A stretch of 64,000 nt of DNA, taken from positions 1 to 64,000 of the forward strand of contig NZ_CP019422.1 of assembly GCF_001984215.1 (NCBI RefSeq). The letters run 5' to 3'. Shown one piece after another: positions 11,100-19,990 of this stretch. A program made the position numbers and the translations under genes. The stretch comes from Mycobacterium sp. MS1601 (GTDB lineage: Bacteria; Actinomycetota; Actinomycetes; Mycobacteriales; Mycobacteriaceae). The stretch's first letter is position 1, and each line of letters starts with the position of its first letter. The notes under the pieces are model-generated. The model did no database searches. It was given only the letters and a program-made list of their open reading frames with translations, and was not told the DNA's origin.

Positions 11100-12760
11100 C
11101 CTCGATCCGTGGACTGACCTGATGGATGTGGTTCTGAGGTGATGGCGCCGGTCGGTCGTTGTGCTGGCAGCGGGTAGCTGCTGGTCTGCCCAGCTTTTCC
11201 TGTGTGCTCCGGTAGGGCCTGTTCGGCGGGGTGGTCAGGGTGTTGCTGGTAGCGGTGGGCTGTGTCCGATGGTGTTGCGCCACAATGTGAGCCAGTGTTG
11301 TGTCCAGGGCCAGTGGCTGGGAAGGTGCAGGATCGGTCGTCGTTGGGGTCGGGCCAGCCGGGCCGGGATGTTGACGATGCGTCGTCGCAACGTGGCCCCT
11401 CTGGCGACGGCGTTGGTGGCGCCGCCGGCCAGGACGCCAGCGGCGCGCAGCAGATTGTGGGAGATCGCGGCGCACAGGATCCAGGCCGAGTTCGCCCCGA
11501 ACTGGCCTGAGGGCATGTGGGCCAGGGGTCCGTCGATGAGGTCGGCGAAGACGGTTTCGATGATCGCGTGGCGGCGGTGGGTGATGTCGGCAGCGTCGGC
11601 CGGTTCGTCGGTATCGGTGAAGAACGGGTGATACCGCCATACCGGGAACAGTGCGTCGGGGAATCGGGCGTCTTTGACGCGCCGCACGATCAACCGCGCG
11701 GTGACGGGCCGGTTGGTGGAACTGAAGGCGGTGTAGGTGGTTTCAGCGACTTCGGCGTCCGAGATCCATCCGCCGGTGTCGGGGTCACGCACCGCGCCGG
11801 GATACTTGACCGGGATCCAGTCGTGGTCGCTGATGGAGTCAATGGCTGCGGCGACGGTGGCCGACTTGGTGAGTACCAGCGAGAACTGGGCACCGGCGCG
11901 ACGGCAGGCGGCCACGACGGTGCTGTTGCCGTAGGCAGAGTCGCCGCGCACCAGGACCTGTCCGGTGACTCCGGCGGCACGGGCGGTGGCGACCGCTTGG
12001 GCGATCATCCGGGCCGCGCCTTTGCCGGAGTTGGTCTTGCCTGCCCGCAACCTGGCTCCGGCGATCACCGGGGCGCTGTGATCGGTGCTGATGGTGGTGA
12101 TCAACGGGGACAGGCCTTTGCGCAGGATCTGTTTCCCGGCGATCTTGGTGTGTCCGTAGGAGGCGCCTTGTTTGGCGTGGCCATAGACTGGGCGCAGCAG
12201 TGAATCGATATCGATGAACGCCCGCTCGTTGGCGCCGGGCAACACCTCGACGCGCTGACACAAGCTGCCCAGATGCTCCCGTAGGACGGACTCGAGTTGG
12301 CGGGCGTGCCCGAAGGTGAACTCACGCAGCAAGGTTCCGACCGTCGATGGGGCGTACACGCCGCCGAAGAGGGTTTTCATCCCGCCGGCACGCACGATGT
12401 CGAGGTCATCGATGCAGTCAGCGCCGGCACACATCGCGGCGATCAGGGTGGTCAGCTTCGGCGACGGATTGGCTGACCCGGACTTGATCCGCGGTGCCGC
12501 GATGCGAATCTTGTTGCCCAGCAGGTCAGACAGCCCGGTCTGGCTGGCCAGCGTCATCACCGGTACCAACCCGGCACACGACACGAGATGCTCATCATCG
12601 AACAGCGCCGACGCGGCCAAGAAATTGTGCGAGACTTGCACCGGAAGTGCCTTTCTTGCCGGACATGATTGTTGCGTAGAGAACACCAATCATTCCAGTT
12701 CAGAGGGCACTTTCCTCATTCCGACACCCCATGACCAGCCAATTCATCGGTGGATCGAGG
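11100..12760 (-). mobile_element. IS1380-family insertion sequence, complete, 1661 bp
   Basis: The element is bounded by inverted ends CCTCGATCC (11100-11108) and GGATCGAGG (12752-12760). Both ends are flanked by the direct repeat TTTAG (11095-11099 and 12761-12765), a 5-bp target duplication. Length, end structure and transposase agree with IS1380. Intact ends and duplication suggest a recent insertion, between the restriction enzyme and the helicase gene. Confidence 0.9.
11235..12641 (-). CDS. IS1380-family DDE transposase
   Basis: The 468-residue transposase catalyses cut-and-paste movement of the surrounding IS. DDE residues can be seen in FIDIDSLLRP, VRGDSAYG and HAIIETVFADL. The N-terminus (LFDDEHLVSCAGLVPVM) is typical of the family. 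I use GTG 12641, giving VQVSHNFL; an upstream GTG 12689 would add 16 residues of non-family sequence. The frame is intact, so the element may be active. Confidence 0.9.
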   Translation of the reverse strand: MQVSHNFLAASALFDDEHLVSCAGLVPVMTLASQTGLSDLLGNKIRIAAPRIKSGSANPSPKLTTLIAAMCAGADCIDDLDIVRAGGMKTLFGGVYAPSTVGTLLREFTFGHARQLESVLREHLGSLCQRVEVLPGANERAFIDIDSLLRPVYGHAKQGASYGHTKIAGKQILRKGLSPLITTISTDHSAPVIAGARLRAGKTNSGKGAARMIAQAVATARAAGVTGQVLVRGDSAYGNSTVVAACRRAGAQFSLVLTKSATVAAAIDSISDHDWIPVKYPGAVRDPDTGGWISDAEVAETTYTAFSSTNRPVTARLIVRRVKDARFPDALFPVWRYHPFFTDTDEPADAADITHRRHAIIETVFADLIDGPLAHMPSGQFGANSAWILCAAISHNLLRAAGVLAGGATNAVARGATLRRRIVNIPARLARPQRRPILHLPSHWPWTQHWLTLWRNTIGHSPPLPATP

Positions 12761-12864
12761 TTTAGATCTCGTCGCAAGTCACAGCAGCAGTTGCCTTCTT
12801 TGTGATGCGCAGCCGGATACGCTCTGATACGACGAGCCACTCTCCCCGATCCGGCAGGTAGCTG

Positions 12865-15840
12865 TTGCTGACCCTTCGCGACTATCAGCGCGCCGCCGTC
12901 GACGCCGTCTCCCCCGACGAGCACCGGGCGCTGCTGGTATCTGGCTGCGGTACCGGCAAGACTCTCATGGCGGTGCACGCGGTGGCCAAGCTGCTCGGTG
13001 GTGCCCCCGGCACGGTCCTGCTGACCTTTCCCACCCTCGGCCTACTGGAGCAGACCTATCAGGTGTGGCGCGGCGAGGCACCGATGCCGTTCTCCGCGCT
13101 GGCGGTGTGCTCGCAACAGATCAGCGACCCCGAAGACATCGCCGACGACGAGCTATCAATACCCAGCACCACCTCCGCTGAGCAACTGGCTCACTGGCTG
13201 GCCGACACCGCCGGTGTGCGCGTAGTTTTCGCCACCTACCAATCGGCGGCGGTCCTGGTCGAGGCCCACCGCGCGTTTAATGCAGCGACCTGGACAGTCA
13301 TGGTGTGCGACGAGGCCCACCGCACCGCCGGGCGGCGCGGCAAACCGTTCGCCGTCGTGCTCGACGACCACAAGATCCCGGCCGCGCGCCGGCTTTTTTT
13401 CACAGCCACTCCCAAAGTGCACGCCCGCGGTTCCTCGCCGAGCCGCGGCAGCGCCAGGCCGCGCAGGAGCGTGGTCGCCTCCATGGACAACCCGGACCTC
13501 TACGGCCGGCGGGTGTTCTCACTGCCCACCCGCGACGCGATCCAGCGCGGCATCCTCAGCCCGTTCAAGGTGGCAGTCATTGCCGTTACCGACTCGGCGG
13601 TGGCCTCCGCCCTCAAAGATGTCCGCCTGATCAGCCTCGCCGCAGGAGAAGACGGCAGCGCCCGCGCTGACCATGTGGCCGCCGCGATCGCCTTGACCCA
13701 AGCGGCCGACGACTACCAGCTCTCCAGCGTCCTGGCCTTCCACAACACCATCGCCGCCAGCCGCGACTTCGCCGCCACCTTCGCCCGCACCCACGCGCTG
13801 CTGCGTGCCCGCGGCCTCGTCTCTGACGGACGTGAAGCCCACATCACCCACATCGACGGAGGCTCCCCCCTGCGGGAGCGCAAGGCCGCGGCCGAAGACA
13901 CCCTCGGCCAGCACCGGCCCGATCAATGGAACATCGTCACCAACGCGCGGTGCATCACCGAGGGAATCGACATTCCCGCCCTGGACGCGGTGTTCTTCGC
14001 CGAGCCGCGGTCCTCCGACATCGACGTCGCCCAAGCCGTCGGACGCGCCATCCGCAAGAACCCCCACCACGACCGTCCCGCGCTGATCGTGCTGGCACTG
14101 ACCGTGGACGACAGCCTCGACGCCGAAACCGTCATCGACATCAGCCAATTCAAGAAAGCGCGGCAAGTGCTGCTCGCGCTCCAAAGCCACGACCCCAGCA
14201 TCGGCGCCGATCTCACCCGGCTCTGGGACACCCTGGGCGAGACCGGCGCCGGTGACAGCGACTCCGTGCACACCGATCTCGTCGACATCCTCATCCCCAC
14301 CGACCTGCCCTCGGAGCTGGCTGAGCAGTTCCTGCGCGCCTTCAGCGTGCACACCGTCGACACCTTGACCCAGCAGTGGGAAGACAACTTCGCCGCGCTG
14401 GCCGCCTATGCCGCCGCGCACGGCCACGCCAGCCCGCCGCAGCAGTACGCGACTGCTGACGGGCGCCCCCTGGGGCAATGGGTATCCGGACAGCGACGCG
14501 CCCACAGCCACGGCCGGATGCTCCCGCAGCGCATCGAGCGACTCGAAGGACTGCCCGGCTGGGCGTGGAACGTCGTCGACGCACGCTGGGAGACGAACTT
14601 CGCTGCGCTGGCCGCCTACGCCGACACCCACGGGCACTCCTACCCTCCGCGCACCGCGAATCTTCACCTCAACCAATGGGTGATCGGGCTGCGCCGGCCC
14701 GGGCAGCGGCAGCGGCTGCGCGAGGACCAACGCAAACGCCTGGAAGATCTCCCCGGCTGGAGCTGGGCTCACCGACAAACCCGTCAGTGGGAGAGCTACT
14801 TCGAGGAGCTCGCCGCGTACGCGGCCGCACACGGCCACGCCAGCCCGCCGATCCGCTACATGACCGCGGGCGGAGTGGACCTGGGCCAGTGGGTGCACGA
14901 TCTACGGCGACCGTCGCGACGGGCGAAGCTTGCCCGTGCCCGGTGCCGGCGTCTGGAGGCGCTGCCGGGTTGGTCCTGGGAGTACCGAGCCCGGCCTACG
15001 TGGGAGGCCGCGTTCGACGCGCTGGCTGCCTACGCTGCCGAGCACGGGCACACCAACCCGCCGGGCGGCGAGCAGACCGACGATGGTCGGTCCTTGGCGT
15101 CGTGGGTGACCGCACAGCGTCAGGCACGCAGCAAGGGCAAGCTCAGCGCTGAGCGCTGCCGGCGTCTGGAGGCGCTGCCGGGCTGGTCGTGGAACCTCGC
15201 CGAAGCCCGATGGGAGGAAAACTTCGCCGCGCTGGCGGCCTTTGCCGCCACACACCGCAGCTGCAATCCCCCGCCCGACTACGTGTCATCGACCGGTGCC
15301 AGCATTGCCGACTGGCTACGAGGAGTGCGCCGCGCCGCCCGCGCCGGCAGTCTGTCGACAGAGCGGCTGAAGCGGGTGCAGTCGTTGCCGGGTTGGTCGC
15401 CGGAGGCGCGGCGATTCGACGCCGCCTGGGATGAGAACTATGACCAGCTCGTCGCCTACGCCGATGAACACGGCCACGCCGCACCGGGCCAGCACTACCG
15501 CACCGCATCCGGGATGGCGTTGGGGCACTGGGTATCTAACCAACGTGCGGCGTACCGGACCGGGAGGATGGCTCGGGACTTCCCCGACCGCATCGGCCGC
15601 CTGGAAGCCCTGCCCGGGTGGGCGTGGAACACCTTCGATGCTCAGTGGGACAGGGGGTTTCGCGAATTGCAGGCGTACTGCGCTGAACACGGCGCGGCCA
15701 CCCCGGGAAGCAAGTCGGTCACCCCGTCAGGGCACCGGCTTGGCCAATGGGTCAGCGACCAACGCAAAAAGCGCCGCGCCGGTCAGCTCAGCGAGGAGCG
15801 GTGCCGTCGACTGGAAACGCTGGTCGGCTGGAGTTGGTGA
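12865..15840 (+). CDS. Superfamily 2 helicase with seven helicase-associated (HA) repeats
   Basis: This 991-residue protein begins with a DEAD/DEAH helicase: DYQRAAVDAV, Walker A CGTGKT near residue 31, VCDEAHRTAG near 152, TATPK, and motif VI QAVGRAIRKNP near 395. From about residue 500 there are seven repeats of about 60-65 residues, each with W..NF..L..YA..HGH..PP, a WV..QR core and a closing LEALPGWSW. This HA repeat is found in actinobacterial helicases and is thought to bind nucleic acid; its exact role is unknown to me. The only start before the helicase core is TTG 12865. Its place beside a restriction enzyme makes a defence role likely but unproven. Confidence 0.8.
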   Translation: MLTLRDYQRAAVDAVSPDEHRALLVSGCGTGKTLMAVHAVAKLLGGAPGTVLLTFPTLGLLEQTYQVWRGEAPMPFSALAVCSQQISDPEDIADDELSIPSTTSAEQLAHWLADTAGVRVVFATYQSAAVLVEAHRAFNAATWTVMVCDEAHRTAGRRGKPFAVVLDDHKIPAARRLFFTATPKVHARGSSPSRGSARPRRSVVASMDNPDLYGRRVFSLPTRDAIQRGILSPFKVAVIAVTDSAVASALKDVRLISLAAGEDGSARADHVAAAIALTQAADDYQLSSVLAFHNTIAASRDFAATFARTHALLRARGLVSDGREAHITHIDGGSPLRERKAAAEDTLGQHRPDQWNIVTNARCITEGIDIPALDAVFFAEPRSSDIDVAQAVGRAIRKNPHHDRPALIVLALTVDDSLDAETVIDISQFKKARQVLLALQSHDPSIGADLTRLWDTLGETGAGDSDSVHTDLVDILIPTDLPSELAEQFLRAFSVHTVDTLTQQWEDNFAALAAYAAAHGHASPPQQYATADGRPLGQWVSGQRRAHSHGRMLPQRIERLEGLPGWAWNVVDARWETNFAALAAYADTHGHSYPPRTANLHLNQWVIGLRRPGQRQRLREDQRKRLEDLPGWSWAHRQTRQWESYFEELAAYAAAHGHASPPIRYMTAGGVDLGQWVHDLRRPSRRAKLARARCRRLEALPGWSWEYRARPTWEAAFDALAAYAAEHGHTNPPGGEQTDDGRSLASWVTAQRQARSKGKLSAERCRRLEALPGWSWNLAEARWEENFAALAAFAATHRSCNPPPDYVSSTGASIADWLRGVRRAARAGSLSTERLKRVQSLPGWSPEARRFDAAWDENYDQLVAYADEHGHAAPGQHYRTASGMALGHWVSNQRAAYRTGRMARDFPDRIGRLEALPGWAWNTFDAQWDRGFRELQAYCAEHGAATPGSKSVTPSGHRLGQWVSDQRKKRRAGQLSEERCRRLETLVGWSW

Positions 15841-15850
15841 TCGCGGCGCC

Positions 15851-16161
15851 TCAATAGGTGGTGTCGGGAAGAAAATAGCGGGGCGAGACGCCAAACACCT
15901 TTGCTACGCAATACACTTCGTCGACGCGCGGTGCCCGCTCGCCGTGGTAGAGGCGGTACCACTGGGTGCGGGAGGTCTTGAACTCGGGCAGTGATCCTGG
16001 ATCAGCTTGTGGACCGTGAGGGCTTTCGTCGTGCGGGTGCGGCCGGTATTGAGCATCCGAACCCGGGGGTTGTCCTGGATGAGCGCGGCCAGCTGCTCGG
16101 AGAAGTAGGTCGCGGCAATGTGAGGCTTCGAGGCCTGCGCCGGGCCGGTATGGGCAGTCAT
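15851..16161 (-). pseudogene. EspR-like small HTH DNA-binding protein, frameshifted
   Basis: The two halves, in different frames, are MTAHTGPAQ to LTVHKLIQDHC and PEFKTSRTQWYRLYHG to SPRYFLPDTTY. Joined they give about 103 residues with an XRE/EspR-like helix-turn-helix (TSRTQWYRLYHGERAP, then a helix ending VFGVSPRYF). EspR controls ESX-1 genes in Mycobacterium tuberculosis; the likeness here is in fold and layout. One more C in the run at 15986-15988 restores the frame. ATG 16161 overlaps the eccA stop (ATGA), so translation is coupled and it is the last gene of the T4SS operon. Confidence 0.6.
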
Positions 16162-17939
16162 GTCGCCGGCGCGGCGCTGATATCGCCGCTCTGCGAGGAG
16201 GCCAGGGCGCGGGCCATGTCGTCGGTGTTGACCACCAGCAGCGACGGATCGGCGGAGGCCAGGGCGGCCAATTCCTCCGGAGTGTTGCTGCTGAGTCGCC
16301 GGGCGCGCTCCCGTTTGCAGGCAATGACCACCTTGCGGGCGTAGCGGCCGTTGCCGGCGATGTCGAGCGCGGTGCCGGCGTCGGTGGGTGTGGCGCGCAA
16401 GCGGGTGGCCTCGGCGTGCAGCATGGGCCACGCCTCCTCGGCAATTGCGATCTTCTCCTTGCCTGCGATGTGGCGCCCGATCGCCACGATTTCGTCGGCG
16501 GTGTAGCTGGTGAAGGTTAGGGTGAAGTTGAACCGTGACGCCAGGCCCGGATTGGCGGCCAGGAAGCGGCGCATCTCTTTGGGATAGCCGGCGACGATGA
16601 CGACCAGCCGGTCGCGGAAGTCCTCCATGTATTTCAGCAGCGTGTTGATGGCGTCCTTGCCAAAGCTGTGGCCCTCGGTCTCTGGGACCAGCCGGTAGGC
16701 CTCGTCGATGAACAACACCCCGCCCAACGCCTCTTCGCAGACCTCTTTCATCCGCTGCGCGGTCTGGGAGACGTAACCGACGACAAGATCCTCCTCGGTG
16801 ACTTCCATGACCTCGGGGCGCTGAATCTTGCCCAGGCCGAAGAGGATCTCGGCGACGATGCGGGCGAACGTGGTTTTCGCCGTCCCGGGCGGACCTTCCA
16901 GGACCATGTGGTTTTCACCGGTCGACGACGTTTCATCGCCCTGAGCGGCCATCAGCTGATCAATCTGAATTTCGGTGCGCCACACTGCGATCTGCTCTTT
17001 GGGGCCTTCGAGTCCGATCAGTTCGTCGAGGCGGCGCTTGGCGTTGGCCAGTACTTCTTTCTGCTCTTCGGCCAGTGCGGCCGCGTCGCGCTGGGCGCGG
17101 CTGGTTTCGGTGGCCGGGTCCCACTTGTCTGTGCGGGTGGCGATGGTTTCGGGGTCGGTGACCACCAGGCGGTAGCTGGTGTCGTCGATGGCCTGCTGGG
17201 CCGCGGGCAGCAACTGCCCCTCCACTGCGGCGGCGCGGAACGCCGCCAGCGCAGCGTCGGGGTCGTCGAGTTCACGCAGGCACCAGCCGCGGGTGAGCGC
17301 CACATCGGCGCTGACGTAGGGGTTGTCGGTGTGGATCTTGTCGGCGGTGTCGAGTGCGGTTTGGAACTGTCCCAGGCTGGCGGAGGCCGCCGCGGTCAGC
17401 GCCGCGACGGCGGCGCTGACAGGTTCCAGGACATAGGTTGCTTCCGGCGGTGGGGACACCGCCGTGGCGGCGAGCAGATCCGGCCAACGCCGGGTGCGGT
17501 AGTGCAGTGTGGCGGTGATGAATTGACGCCATTGGGCGGCTTGGGTGTCCTCGGTGATGGCCGGGTGGTCGAGCAGTGACGCGGCTTGGGCGTACTGTTC
17601 GGCGCGGATGAGTGCTGAGGCGTAGGCCAGGGCCAGCGTGGCCCGTGACCACACCGGAAGCGTCAGGTATAGCGGTGCCACGATCACGGCGTGCAGTTCG
17701 CCGGCCTTGAGGCCGATGCGGCGGGTTTCGCGGTAGAGCGCCCGGGAGTTCTCGTGCGCGCCGGTCAGGGTGTCGAGTTCCTGGTCTCCGCACGCCAGGC
17801 GACCCAGCCAGGCGTCAGACATGGCGGGGTTGTCGGCGGTGATGCGGGTGAAGATGCTCAGTGCGGTGGCGCGGTCCCCGGAGCGGTAGCTGTCCATCGC
17901 GGCGTCGAACGCGCGGCGCTGTTCGGTCGGCGAGGTCAT
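16158..17939 (-). CDS. eccA: ESX secretion AAA+ ATPase EccA
   Basis: EccA is a cytosolic CbxX/CfqX-type AAA+ ATPase that acts on Esx/PE/PPE substrates and their EspG chaperones. This 593-residue protein has the usual N-terminal TPR-like helical domain (about residues 1-270) and an AAA domain with Walker A GPPGTAKTT near 348, Walker B VLFIDEAYR near 410, and ASRFNF near the sensor region. It is unusual that eccA lies at the end of the conjugation (T4SS) operon, 13 kb away from the other ecc genes, which ties expression of the two machines together. Confidence 0.92.
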   Translation of the reverse strand: MTSPTEQRRAFDAAMDSYRSGDRATALSIFTRITADNPAMSDAWLGRLACGDQELDTLTGAHENSRALYRETRRIGLKAGELHAVIVAPLYLTLPVWSRATLALAYASALIRAEQYAQAASLLDHPAITEDTQAAQWRQFITATLHYRTRRWPDLLAATAVSPPPEATYVLEPVSAAVAALTAAASASLGQFQTALDTADKIHTDNPYVSADVALTRGWCLRELDDPDAALAAFRAAAVEGQLLPAAQQAIDDTSYRLVVTDPETIATRTDKWDPATETSRAQRDAAALAEEQKEVLANAKRRLDELIGLEGPKEQIAVWRTEIQIDQLMAAQGDETSSTGENHMVLEGPPGTAKTTFARIVAEILFGLGKIQRPEVMEVTEEDLVVGYVSQTAQRMKEVCEEALGGVLFIDEAYRLVPETEGHSFGKDAINTLLKYMEDFRDRLVVIVAGYPKEMRRFLAANPGLASRFNFTLTFTSYTADEIVAIGRHIAGKEKIAIAEEAWPMLHAEATRLRATPTDAGTALDIAGNGRYARKVVIACKRERARRLSSNTPEELAALASADPSLLVVNTDDMARALASSQSGDISAAPAT

Positions 17940-17963
17940 GGGTGGCGCTTCTCCCCTGCTTGG

Positions 17964-19990
17964 CTACGTGTTGGTGATGGGATTGACGGTAGTCGGTGGC
18001 CCGGCGGAAGGTCCTGGCTCGTCGTCGGGTGGTGGAAACTCCTCGTCGTCGTGCGGCGGTTCCGGGGGTGGTGGGACCTCGTCGAGGTACCGCGCCTCGG
18101 GGAGGTCGGCCATCGCAGGCAGGGATGTCGCTGTCCCGCCGAGCCCTCCCGGGGCCTCGCCGGGCAGCTCGAAGGTCGCTGGCGGAGACCCGCTGGGAGC
18201 CGGGGCGGAGTGGCGGGTGGCCGGTGCTGCGGCGCGGGCGTTGTCGAAGCCGCTGAGCATGCCTTGGATTCCCCCGCCGGTCGGCGGCGGCGCTGACAGT
18301 GCCGGCTCTCCACCGCCGGCGGGGGCGGGGTGTGCTGCGCCGCCGGGGTCGATACCGCCCGCTGTGGGCTGTTCGGCGGCACCTCCAGAGCTGCCTCCCG
18401 CACCGGGACTGCCAGTGCTCCCGTCAGAGGGAACCGGGTCGAAACCGGGCTGCGGTGCGCCATGAATTTGACGGGCGTTGGAGGTGGCGTCTGCCTCCAT
18501 CTGCTCCCACGGGGTGTTGCCGCGGTTGTGCAGCCGTGACCCCAATCCTTTCGCTCCGGCGGCGGCGGCACCGCCGACGCCGCCGATCGCGGCGTGCATC
18601 CCCATGCCGAGGGCGACACTGCCAGCCTGGCGGAACAGGCCGGGTCCGGGTCGTTCGGCCGACAGGTCGGCGCGGATGTAGCGCAGCAGCATCATCGCCG
18701 CGACCGAGACGGCGCCCATCATCAGCACGTGCGCGAACGGATTGGTGCCGCCCAGTTGTGCGGGGAGCCGGCCGGCGACGATTGACTCCACCGCCAGGCC
18801 CATGACGCTGACGAAGATGATGTAGACCAGGACTTCGATGGCGTGGCGGAAGAACTGCCACACCACAGCGGTGGCGCGACGCTGGGGGCACCGGGGATGG
18901 CTCCCAGCCACAGCGTCGGCAGCAGGATCACCGTTGTGTAGATCGCCTTGACCGACACCTTGAGCACCGCCCAGCCCGAGAGCACCATGAAGGCCCCCAG
19001 CAGCAGCGCAACCACAACGAACACCAGCCCGACCCAGATGTTGGTGCCGTCGAGGTGCTGGGCGTAGGACACTGCTGCGGTGTTGCCGCAGGACTGCATG
19101 GCACGGATCGGTCCATCGGGTGCGCCGCGATTGACTGCTGCCGACCAGGCGGCCCCGCATCCACCGACCCGATCGACCACTTGGCCGAAGTTCCACAGCT
19201 GCAACGGTTCTCGCACGGTGTGGGTGATGAGGCTGGCGGTCAGCGCGTCGACCTGCCCGCCCGAGCCGACACCGTCGAAGGTGCCGTTATGGCCCGGAGT
19301 GGCGGCCTGGGCGACGCTGAACCCGACCCGGCGGGCGAACTCGAGGAGCCCGCCTTCCCCGTACATCAGCCCGGCCGGGTTGGCGAAGATCGCGATCGAC
19401 AGTGCCGGCATGGTCAACGCAATGAGGATCATCGTCCAGCCCCGACCGGCTTCGCCGCGGTGAATGGTGACCACCCCGGCGAACACCCCGATTGGGATCG
19501 CGATCGCCAACAGGCCCAACTGCGTGGTGACGGTGATGACCGCGTTAGTGACTGCGCGGGCGATCTCGCCGATGACAGTGAGCCAGTAGGTGCTCACCGT
19601 CATCTTCATCAGCCACAGCGCCAACGCGATGATGCCGATGAACAGCCCCGCCTCGGCGGTGAGGATGCTGGCCGAGGTGACATTGAACGCCATCGTTTCC
19701 ATGGCGTGCAGCGTCCAGGCCATCCAACTATCGGGTGTCCAGCCGATGTCGGGCCCGGCCTGGGTGATCTGCTCGCGAATGGTGGGCAGGCTCAGGTAGT
19801 AGTTGCCCAGGGGCACCCCGTAGGTGTCTTTGAGGCCGGTCCAGTTGAGCACCATCGCGTTGGTCGACGCGCTGGCCGTCGGCGCGGTGACGGTCGCCAG
19901 CAGTGCCAGCGTGTGCAGGACGCCCAGCACCAGCAGCGGACGGCCCCACCGCGGGTGGGTCAGATACCAGTAGTGCAGGCGGGCGGTCAT
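17964..19990 (-). pseudogene. VirB6/TrbL-like T4SS polytopic membrane protein, frameshifted
   Basis: The joined product of about 675 residues has a signal-like first helix (LLVLGVLHTLALLATVTAP), at least six more membrane segments, then a long Pro/Gly/Ala-rich cytosolic tail ending PPTTVNPITNT. This layout fits the inner-membrane channel protein of a T4SS; sequence alone does not prove VirB6 homology. The first frame reaches LWLGAIPGAP, and the second continues with RRATAVVWQFFRHAIEVLVY. Adding one base to the GGGGG run at 18884-18888 joins them. ATG 19990 overlaps the virB4 stop (ATGA). Both halves have good codon use, so an assembly indel is more likely than decay. Confidence 0.7.
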
